64,000 nt of DNA from Linnemannia hyalina. Lineage: Eukaryota; Mortierellomycota; Mortierellomycetes; Mortierellales; Mortierellaceae. Location: contig JAHRHY010000008.1 of assembly GCA_019671135.1 (NCBI GenBank), forward strand, positions 1,302,001 through 1,366,000. The letters are read 5' to 3'. The notes beneath the pieces are model-generated. The model had not been told where the DNA came from. It searched no databases and saw only the letters and a program-made list of their open reading frames with translations. The position numbers were made by a program, and so were the translations under genes. This document shows positions 55,001 to 64,000 of the stretch, piece after piece. Each line of letters starts with the position of its first letter. Position 1 is the stretch's first letter.

Positions 55001-55898
55001 TGCCATTGTCATCATCGCCCACATCAGCATAGTCGTCGTCAATGCCCATCCGCTCGATAAATAGCTCTAGGATCCCTGCCAAGTCGGTGTACTGCGCCGG
55101 TGGATAGGGAACCAAGAGTGTGTTGAAGCGCACTTCGATTGCCTGGTCCTCCGCCAACTCTTCGAGTCCCAGTTCAGCATCTCGTGTGTGTAAATGCTGC
55201 GGTCGGATCGAGATGCCCGTGTAGGTCATATTCCGGACTTGTCCCGTCGGTACAAAGACTGGAATGTTGCAGCCCGTGTTCTGGAAAGCGATGGCAAAGG
55301 ACGATTGGAGAAGTTTGGCGCGACCGAGGTCGATGATCTGAGAGGTAGAGTCTGGTGCTGTTGACAGGACAAGGATATGGGTAAGCCCTGTCCAGCGATG
55401 CAGACTATGGTGTTCAATGCCCTCAAGAGTCGTAGGCAGGAAGTCAAGGTCTACCCGTTCGACACCCGAGGCGATTCTGGCTTTGGCAGGGTGGTATCGG
55501 TAGGATAGTGTGTAACTGTCGCCATCGAGGGTCACTATCGAGTCGTGTTGGTAGACGTTGGAGAAGGAAGACTTTTGTATGGCGGCATCACTGTCCGTAG
55601 GGCCTGCCTTGTTTGACGGTGAGGACGGCGAGGAGGGCGAAGCGTTCTTTGGTGGCGGCAGTAGAGGGGTTGGTCGGGTGTTATCGTCTCGAAGGGCCAG
55701 TGCGAGTTCCTGGTCCAAATCCATATTGTCGTCGGTGGCGGGCATGCGTTTGGGGTTAAAGACTCCATAACTGTTGTGGACGAGGCCCCACTGTTTGAGA
55801 CAGGACTCGATCTGGATGATGAACTTTTCCCATGGTCCTGAGGTCGTGTAGTCGATGAATTCGAAGTTCTCAAAGTCGTCAGCGTCCATGTCGGCCAT
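52083..55898 (-). CDS. RAB3GAP1: Rab3 GTPase-activating protein catalytic subunit
   Basis: Catalytic subunit of the Rab3GAP complex, a GAP for Rab3 and, with its partner, a nucleotide-exchange factor for Rab18 in ER-lipid droplet and autophagy traffic. Exon 1 is 54791-55898, exon 2 about 53530-54701, with at least four more to the TAG at 52083. Family features: start FENFEFIDYTTSGPWEKFI, LPNLPFGPVQDPLKSM, the VWADLLVQFADYWKRKE region, LLHQKLTMINCCIARE, LTEDMIQDQEELFENLG split over an intron, and the conserved C-terminal DMGAFKAANPGCTIGDFIRW with SPKDWDEKKGQMSARM. It ends SLQRRMYACYKDSEVRIVEA, as in animal proteins. I set the start at ATG 55898; an in-frame GTG further out is unlikely. The region before it is CT-rich in the sense direction. 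Confidence 0.95.
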
Positions 55899-56298
55899 GG
55901 GGGAGGGTGTTGTGCTGGTTGTTGCCACTGTTTTGCTGTGTGTTGTAGGACAGGGTTAGAAAGAGAAGGCGAAGTCAGGTGGGTGGGTGCAAGAGAAGAG
56001 TGCCGAAAAGTGGTGTGCTGAGAACGGAGACAAAGGGAAAAGTAAAAAAGAATGAGGAGTGGAGTCAAAGAGAGAGAAAGAGTAAAAAGGAGCGCTGCTT
56101 TTTTGTTTATTTGTGTTGTCTTTTTATTTGTAGCTGATCCTTTTTGTAATGGAAAGAGGGGAGGAAGGAAAGAAAGGAGGGAGGAGGAGAAAAGAACAAG
56201 GGTGCACTGTCAAACGAATCCCTCCTAGTCGCTGACCTTTGGCGATCGTGCCAACGTGACCGCTTTTCTTAGCACCAACGTACTCTAAATGATATGGC
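55899..56298. promoter_or_regulatory. RAB3GAP1 upstream / TRAPPC10 3' region
   Basis: 400 bp between the RAB3GAP1 start and the TRAPPC10 stop, both on the minus strand. It is purine-rich on + (AGAGAGAAAG and GGAAGGAAAG patches at about 56010-56200), i.e. a CT-rich sense leader for RAB3GAP1. No gene is seen. Confidence 0.5.
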
Positions 56299-59200
56299 TC
56301 AGCGGTCGACCATGGGGTTGGAAAAGTGCACGCCACGCTGCTGGTCGATGAAGAACGTCGAGGTCGTCGTCCTGGGCTTGACAAGAACCTGCTCAGCTTC
56401 ATTAATATACGCCGTCTGGTTATGTACACTTCCCGATGCACTGATAATAGAGATCTTGGGCACATGCAAGGGTCCCGTCTTCAGAGGCACCAGCGACACC
56501 GCATGACTCGTACTCACTCCCGGCTAATGATACGAAGAAAAACGCGTATTAGAATTGTCCCTCTGTACCATATACAACAAACGCCTGAAAAAAAAACCAC
56601 ACTTTCATTAGGAACCAAAAAGTACCTTCGCTGTGAACAACCGCTTTTTATGCCCGCACAATAGCCAGTTCTCATAGTCCACCGTAATGTCGTAATAAAA
56701 GTCGCAAGTTTTGTCATCGTCCTTTTCCACGTTCCAGTATGCAGAGTGCTTCACCCGCACATGGAATGTCGCGGGGGTGCCAACCGTCAGATCCTGAGCA
56801 TTGTCGACCACAATCTCCACTGTCGTCAGCGTCTGTGAAGTTGGGATCGTGATAGGGAATGACACCTGAAGTGGGTGGTTGAACGATCCCAATTCCATGA
56901 TTTGATCGTAATCGAGTTGTTTGTTGTGCTAAAGTTGGCAATTGTAAAAAACGCAACAATGTTAGAGAACTGTACTGACTCTTGCCACATTGCAACTCTT
57001 CTCCACCCGCCCCTGGAGCCAGGTTGTCACTTACCGAGAAAAGGTCCTTGAGAATGTCGATCAAGGTCTCGCGAACCTTGGGATCATGGTAGGCAAAGAT
57101 CGCTTCGCAGATTGGCATGTCCAAGGGTGGCAATTCCAGCTCGTCTGACATTCCGTACGCCATGTAGTCCACTCCGCGCAACAGGTGGCTCTTGAGATGG
57201 GATGTCACAAATGTTGCATGTTGGTCCAACTGTGCCTTTGAAAGATCTGCTTCAATGACGGATGTCAATGCCTTTTCCACCTCTATATCCATCAAGGCCA
57301 ACGGGGCGAGTTAGAGACAGGGAAATGGTATGAATAACATAGACATTTGAAGGTGAAGAAAAGGTGACTTACCACTACGTAAAGACTGGTATGTTACAAT
57401 AAAGTGTGCCTCAGGCTCGATACCTAATAGAGCGAATAGTAATAATTGTGGGTTAGTTATCTCGCAAGTATTATGCACTGCGTTACCTCAGAAAGTACCG
57501 TAGTATTACCGTCTCCAACCTCGGGACGTGCAATCTTGAAGACAAACGTAGCGTGTTGCCTAGGGAACAAGGTCTATGGTGAGGAAAAATCAAACATCGG
57601 TCAGATTATAACGAAAGTATACTAATAATATGGTACCAAAATAATGCAATATGCACAAGGCGTAACGTACCATTTCGCCTGTGAAGGGGGGTTGCTTAAA
57701 GTTCTTGACGCATGCAGGGTGGCGGAGATCGACGTTGAGAAGGCGAATTGGCACATATCCTGAACAGGTCATGTTCAGCTTCAGGTTGAGGCTAGTGTTG
57801 AAAGATAGAGTGAAGTCAGCTTGTCAGTACAACCTCAATACAAAAATAAGATACTACCCGTGGCGGTTGAAAAGAAGCAACTATGAAATGTAACTTACCA
57901 ATCGTCCCTCCAGACAGTAGAGTGCGAAACTTCAAGTGGGAGAATGGTCTCGATGCTTGAAGTAAGGGTAAAGGTGTGTCGCCTCGAGTTGGGAGTCAGG
58001 TAGTGGACAGCCATCTTGACCAAGTGCTCGCTCGCGTTGACAAAGGTTTCGTATGGTACCGTTACAGCAATCGTCTCGTTGGGTCCAAAGGCAGGAAGCG
58101 CAATAGCTTCGTGGGTATCAAAGGCGAGCTCGCCAGCCATATCTGAGCCTTCGGCAGCATTAGTGGTCCCCTTGGTATATGTGAGTGCCGGAACCTCCTT
58201 GAGGAATGAGATACCCTCAGAAGCAGGGAACAGACTGAGGGTGGCTTCAGACACTTTATTCCTGCCGCTCGAGATGTGAATGACAAAGCTGCTGGGCTGG
58301 CCGAGCTCCATTTCCTGAGGCGGTTTGATGACAGCCTTCAATGCCAGTGGGTGAGAATCCACACGAAAAATGCGTTTCCTGCTCTCCTGCAAAAAGTCGT
58401 AAAGGAACACCAGCTTTCCAGTCTTCAGATGGACCTTCTCCAAGACGTATGTTCCTGACGCCGAGGTCTACAAGTTTCAGATAAAATGTGTGCGCGTGGG
58501 TTAGCATCGAATTCGCTTCGGGTAAAACCCCATCGACTTGGTAGGGTGTGCAACTCCAAAGGACAGGCTTACCTCACAGGTCACCCGGAAAGTGTTCTTG
58601 CCAGGCTTCAAGACACCATGGCGGAAGTTGAACCAAAGCTCATCGACCTCGCCGCTCACCATTCGAAGAGACAGCTTGTTGAAGTCAATGTCCTTGGGCA
58701 GCTTGTTCTCGATCATGATTTCAACGTACGAGCCGTCATCTTCCTGAATAATCTCCACCACTGAGACAACCTTGACCGTAAACATAGGCGCAAACTCATG
58801 GTAGATCTCCTGCTTTAACTCTTTTGAGGTCACTGTACTGAAAAGTTCGTTGGAGTAGAGGAGCTTCTCGTCGTCTTTCAGGTCGTCCATGTTCCTGAGC
58901 AACGTGAGACATGCCTGAGCGTACTTGATGGTGTCGCCGAGCTCACGCAAACACTTGGCATGCTTGATGACCAATTCATTCTCCAGCACTGTCCAGCGGT
59001 TGTGTCCGTAGCGCCAGGTGATCGATTCCAGGATTCTTGCAGCCTCGGCGTACTTTTTCCTGTAACTAAATTCCATAAAGTCACACACATTATGCTGTTA
59101 GCCATGGCAAGAAGGTTCAAGCATTGCTGTAGCAATATAAGTTCCCGCTCCTGATCTGTAGACTTACAACTGGAGAGCGGCGACATCGCCGTGCAAGAGC

Positions 59201-61340
59201 AGAGAAGAGCGGTGACGCCCGCTTCCGTCATATCCCTTGATTGCCCTTGCCGAGACACTCTATTAAATACAACAGTTTAAAATGCCATTAGTTTTGTCCA
59301 TGGCACTGAGTTGACAATCAGAATACACAAACCAAGCGTAAGTACGCACCATGTAAAGAGCATCAAAAGTCTCGTCGGTTGATACAGCATCCAGCAAATC
59401 CTTGGACATGGGCTTTCTCTCCACTTCCTCCGCATGTGCAGGCGGCTCGAGATTGTCATAGCCCAATGACATGGTGAAAGGCAGCTCCTTGGGAAGTCGT
59501 CCATGCTGCATTCCCAATTTATCAAGCTATGCAGAGAGAGACAAACAAACAATGCAGTTAGAACTCTGTGCAACGTCGTGCAATTCTGCCTTGCATGCAT
59601 ATTTGTTCAGATTGAATTTTGGATAGTACCTGCTGGCGTGCCATTTGTAACAGCTCGGCTTTGGCGCCATCCAGCATCACCATCATATGAGGGTCATCCG
59701 TGTTCAGAGGTACCGTCTCGTCGCATTCGTTCACGATACACATGCACGCTGAATAGATCCATGACTCCAGAAAGTTGTCCGTTAAGTTCAGCTAAGTCAG
59801 GAACAAAAAAACAAAATTTGGTCAGAAATGACGCCAACTAACAATACGTTGCATTTGGTGACATTGTGAAACGCCAACAATGAGGTCTTACGACATGCTC
59901 GCGGACAGTCTTTGCAAAGGATGGGATGAATTTCAACGCGCGGTGGCAGATTTCGACAGGGCGCCTGAGACGGAACAAAAGGTTGCACTGTCGACCGAAC
60001 AGATAGGTCCTGAAGTCGAAAACAGAAATCGTGTTCTGCATAATCAAGTCCCTGTATGGCTTCTTGTTGAGATCCAGGAGGTTCGCATCGTCATCACCTT
60101 CTTGCATGCCTCCAAACTTTCCGTACCAAGTCAGCGCGTTATCTATTAAATATTTGAGATATTGACGTGTTAACATTTAAGCCATAGACCAGTCATTGTC
60201 ATCCAAAACAGAATGTCATCCAGTATCATACCTCTGAGAATTTGAAAGAATGACGCCTCGAGTTCATCATACTGTCTTAATGCCTCCTCGTGCAGGTTCA
60301 TCATCTCGTAGGCGTGGGTGAGTCCCTCCTTGAGGATAAAGAATGTGCAGTAATTCCAGCCAGGCATCTGTCGTTGCGAGTCCAATCGTCGGATATCTTC
60401 CTCAAAGGTCATGACGTTCTGGTCAAAGCTGGTGACAATGCCCTCCTTCAGCTTGTCGGTGAAATCAGCCCAGAGTTCCATTTCCGACATCTCAGTATCC
60501 GCCATCCTGACTTGCGCGACCCTATGGAAGTTATTTTTCAAGTGAGATATTTGTTCCGCAAGCGGACGTTAGTCAACCGTTCTCCAGTTCAGAGTAACTT
60601 CAATTATTCGAATATGTCTTTTTGTTCCTAAGATGCTCGTTCCAACTTGCCTGTCGCGTTTGCCGGTGTTGAAGTCTGCTTTGATCCTGTCGAGCAAGGA
60701 TGATCTGAATAACTTGGCAGCCCTTGCACCTTCCTGGCTGCTGATGTGTACGATGAGCCACTCTTGGTTCTTCTTCGACGTGACCAGTGTGATCCACTCC
60801 CGAATGTGTTGTTTGACTGTGTTCTTGTATGTCTCATTGTCCTATAAGTCCAGGGCGAGAGATACACGGCGTGTTAAATAGAGACAAGGTCAATTGATCA
60901 GAGACTATCCAACAATTATAAGAATTGTCGACCAGATAAAATAAACGGCTTACCTCACAGTTGACAAAGTAAAGGTTGAGATAAGGGTTCTGGAGGAGGG
61001 TGACAGGAGGCAAGTTCTTGGAGACCTCGGGCGTAAAGCGCTTCAATTCGACATCCAGCATGGCGATATTGCGTTTGGCCCTGTTGTTGCTCGGCTTCCA
61101 TACAAGATTTCTGAGTGGAAGCCTCGCGGTCAAGTCCTTTTCAATGTTGGCCCAGTTGCCACTCTCCTCGCAGTCTAACGGTATAGAAGAGGGAGATGTA
61201 GTTATTTAGCTAGGTGTTTTACAATGATGAAAGAGGTTGCTTCGAAACGAGATGATGATGGCGCTTTATTCAAGTGGAGACTACTTGTACTACGTGGTGT
61301 GGTATGGCTTACAGGTGACGATGACACGCTTTGAGTCCAT
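56299..61340 (-). CDS. TRAPPC10: TRAPPC10/Trs130, TRAPP II subunit
   Basis: Large subunit of the TRAPP II exchange factor acting on Rab GTPases at the late Golgi. About fourteen exons run from a 28-nt first exon (61313-61340, MDSKRVIVT) to the TGA at 56299. Family features: NLYFVNCE, an exon with KNTVKQHIREWITLVTSKK and QEWLIVHISS, FTDKLKEGIVTSFDQNVMTF, MPGWNYCTFFILKEGL followed by the helical ALRQYDELEASFFQIL region, YGKFGGMQEGDDDANLL, YAEAARILESITWRYGHNRW, and the C-terminal beta-rich half (ELWFNFRHGVLKPGKNTF, SFVIHISSGRNKVSEATL). The end KPGVSTSHAVSLVPLKTGPL fits the conserved tail. Exon borders were checked in detail only at the two ends. The next gene upstream (GH20) diverges from it. 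Confidence 0.92.
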
Positions 61341-62404
61341 TAGAGTTGGCGGGAAGGAAGGCGAAGGAGGCTAAGGGGGGTAGTGATGAAAGGAGTTGAA
61401 TAGTTAATTGCTCAGGGCAATGATGCAGATGGACAAAAGTGGGCTCGTGACGTGCAAAGACGTCCGAATAGAAATTATGTGCACACCGCACACTCTCAAA
61501 TACTAGACTCCGCTCGTGTTTCTAGGCGTAGACAAGGAAGCCGAAGGACATGTGCCCCTGTTGCCTCTATGGACTCATTTGCTCGCGCGACAACCCATGG
61601 CGCATCAATCCCTCTCTAGGATTGGTTATGGTTATTATAGTTTTTATCACGATGGTCTTCAATTTAACTGGTATCTGCTTGGCATCTTGTTGTCACTGAC
61701 ACCTTGACTTGAGGACCTACTTAGGCATCAAGAGCAAAAACCTCAACTTCCTCTGAACCCAGACTTAAAAGTAGCACGCAATGGCATGTAGAGCGTCCCT
61801 GAATAAATAAAGGTTCCTCATTGACATAGGCAACCCCATGGCATCATGTGTTGTCGCCCCTTTTCTTCGACACCACTGCTTGTGCTTCTGGTTTCCATTG
61901 AGGTGTGGTTGTAGCAGTGGTGGTGGTGATGATAGCCATACCAGGCACTCCTCTCCTCTCGTAGTACGCCCCTTTGTGCTCCTCCCATTTCTTCCCGTCA
62001 ATGATGTCTTCCTCCCCTTTAGTGCGATTGACATACGTATGGTCAGTCTCTGCCTGTCCCCCTTTCTTTCCTTAGCTCTGTCCCAGGAGTGAATTTTTCT
62101 TTTCCAGGGACACTTACCTCTAAGGGAAGAATTCCCCTTAATCTGACCTTGTCATCTCAATTATCTCAATTGAGGGCACACATGTCCAAGCACACACTTC
62201 GCCCACACCTTGCATCTGCTCCTCCACTGAACACAGACACACACAACTATTGGTCCTTTCGCATTCTTCTGTTCTCCTTTTCATTGTTTTATCTCATTTC
62301 ACAATCTACACTCCTCTTCACTCTTGTCTTTTTTTTCTACCTTTTCTCTCCTTCCTCGCGCCCACAATCACTCGCTACTTGCAACATATATACCCTTCCC
62401 AAAA
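61341..62404. promoter_or_regulatory. divergent TRAPPC10 / hexosaminidase region
   Basis: 1.06 kb between two divergent starts. The part near the hexosaminidase (about 62250-62395) is CT-rich in the sense direction. No gene is seen in 61500-62100; short frames there are unsupported. Confidence 0.5.
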
Positions 62405-64000
62405 ATGTTACACGTGTTCTACTCCATCTCAGCTGCAGTCGCCCTAGTCTCAAACGTCTTCCTCCTCTCCCTCCTCGTCAACCCGGACCCACACCCCGTC
62501 GGCGTCCAAGCAGCTATCTGGCCAAAACCAGCCTACGCCTGCCAAGGCCATCGCACCGTGCAAGTCTCTTCCCAATTTCAGTTCAATCTCCCGCAGGATG
62601 CACATCCAAGACTCGTTGAAGGCGCGGCAAGGTACCGGAATAGGATCTTTAACAGCGACTTTGTGAGTCCGGTACCAATGAGTGTTGAGGATGCCGAGGC
62701 AGAGGATCGGTCACAGGTTGGAACACTCGAGTTGAAGTCACTGGCTATCGATGTCGAGGATCGAACTGGGATTATCGCCTTGGGACTCGGTATTGACGGT
62801 AAGAACAAAAGAAAATCAAGTGGCTACGAGATCGTCGAGGATGCTAAAGCGTCGAAACAAAAATCTCTCACGATGGTGTCTCAAACTTATTAATGTTACC
62901 GGTCCTCCTTTGCCTATTTTTTTTTCTCTGTACTTTCAATAGAATCGTACAGGCTAGCAATTGCTTACGACGAAGACCCCGACGCAGAATTTGAGCTGGA
63001 TGCAGCGGCGTGCAAGAAGATCGCAAAAGAACCATTCGGACAAGGATTCAAGGGCATCCTCAAGGCCAAGACCATCGTAAGTTAACATACACATCAGCCC
63101 ACCGTACCATTCTCCTTTTTGCTTTTCTACTCTCCCTTTTTTTTCTTTCCTCCACAATCTCAATCCACGCACGTACCCCTCTTTTCCCTGATAGTATTTT
63201 ATCCATTGTTTGTTTGTGTACGAGATCACTTGGGCGCGAGTGTTTTTGTGGGGAAGCTGCCCTTTTCGGTTAATGCTCCAATACTTCTTGCGCCCGTCAA
63301 TAGCACTAAAGCCAATCTAACTTTTTTCTTTATCTCCCCCTTTCTCCTTTCTCTTCTCTCTTTTCTCTCCTATAGTACGGTGCGCTGCATGGACTGGAAA
63401 CATTCTCACACCTGGTGACCAACAATCCACATGACGGGACCAGAGAGATCGCTCAGACCCCTCTCCTCGTCCATGACCGTCCACTCTTCCCACACCGAGG
63501 TGTCCTCCTCGATACCTCCAGGAATTTCTTGTCGATGGTGTCACTCTACAGGACCATTGACGCCATGGCCATGAACAAGTTTAATGTCTTTCATTGGCAT
63601 ATCGTCGACTCGCCTTCGTTCCCTATTGTTCTAGATGATCAAGTTGCTGGAGGGGAGGAAGCGGATGAGGATGAGAATGAGGATTCAGGAAGAGGCGACA
63701 CGGAGTCGAATGAAGGAGAAACGGGCGAGTATGTGTACAAGGAACGAAAGCATAAGACCCAGACATCCTCAAGACCAAACCTCCCCCTCAGTCAACTAGC
63801 GGCCAAGGGCGCCTTCTCGGACAAGATGGTCTACAGTAAGAAGGAGATCATAGACTTTGTCGATTATGCCATGAACCGTGGCATCCGTGTCATCCCTGAG
63901 GTCGATATGCCCGGTCACGCCTGGTCTTGGTCGAAAGCCTTCCCCGAGATCACGACCTGTCTTGACGGCTTCCCTTCTTATTCTCGGTTCTCGGCAGAAC
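62405..64000 (+). CDS. beta-N-acetylhexosaminidase (GH20), cut at window end
   Basis: Removes terminal N-acetylglucosamine or -galactosamine from chitin oligomers and glycoconjugates; secreted or vacuolar. Exons seen: 62405-62798, 62943-63076 and 63376 onward. Start ATG 62405 (MLHVFYSISAAVALVSNVFL) gives a hydrophobic signal or anchor. The small N-terminal domain has AIWPKPAYACQG. The catalytic barrel begins with GALHGLETFSHL, FPHRGVLLDTSRNFL, MAMNKFNVFHWHIVDSPSFP and IRVIPEVDMPGHAWSW. The catalytic Asp-Glu pair lies past the window, so activity cannot be judged. An acidic insert of about 45 residues (about 63640-63780) sits where the family has a short loop between SFP and the LAAKGAFS helix. 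This is odd for GH20. Confidence 0.92.

Overview
The window looks like nuclear DNA of a filamentous fungus, most likely an early-diverging one (Mortierellomycota or a relative). The basis is short GT-AG introns (mostly 60-200 nt) in compact genes, many Gln/Asn/Ser/His homopolymer tracts, pyrimidine-rich leaders, and a gene set that includes Rab3GAP catalytic subunit, TRAPPC10, a FIRRM/FLIP-like protein and a KAT6-like double-PHD MYST acetyltransferase; the last is not the MYST arrangement of yeasts. The phylum call is inference. No tRNA, rRNA, CRISPR or prokaryotic operon structure was seen.

Layout. 1-5.5 kb: an ArfGAP with an FG/Asn-rich tail and an F-box/leucine-rich protein, both +. 5.7-10.8 kb: SKI2-type exosome-cofactor helicase (-), sharing a 319-bp divergent promoter with an isochorismatase-family hydrolase (+, 11.2-12.3 kb). 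12.3-17.2 kb: a 2.3-kb gene-free stretch with hairpins and a long CT-rich leader, then an 844-aa Ser-rich protein. 17.6-19.8 kb: ATP-type phosphoenolpyruvate carboxykinase. 19.8-27.2 kb: mostly non-coding and repeat-rich, with one unknown two-exon gene (-) at 22-23.2 kb. 27.2-36.1 kb: VPS18 (-) and a FIRRM/FLIP-like gene (-), the latter divergent from an NME6-like nucleoside diphosphate kinase (36.3 kb). 37.9-39.3 kb: secreted S1/P1 nuclease. 39.7-44.9 kb: KAT6-like acetyltransferase, followed at once by a 5'-truncated, mutated LINE (45-48.1 kb) flanked by a 14-bp target-site duplication. 48.2-50.6 kb: an unknown coiled-coil gene with six 22-aa repeats. 52.1-61.3 kb: RAB3GAP1 and TRAPPC10, both -. 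62.4 kb to the edge: GH20 beta-N-acetylhexosaminidase, cut by the window end.

The genes do not form one pathway. Membrane-traffic genes recur (ArfGAP, VPS18, RAB3GAP1, TRAPPC10), as do RNA/DNA and chromatin genes (SKI2, FIRRM-like, KAT6-like, S1 nuclease). I found no convincing new multi-gene system. The items most worth following up are the double-PHD MYST protein with a GC-AG intron, the FIRRM/FLIP-like gene, the repeat-built unknown gene beside the LINE, and the neighbouring Rab18-linked regulators.
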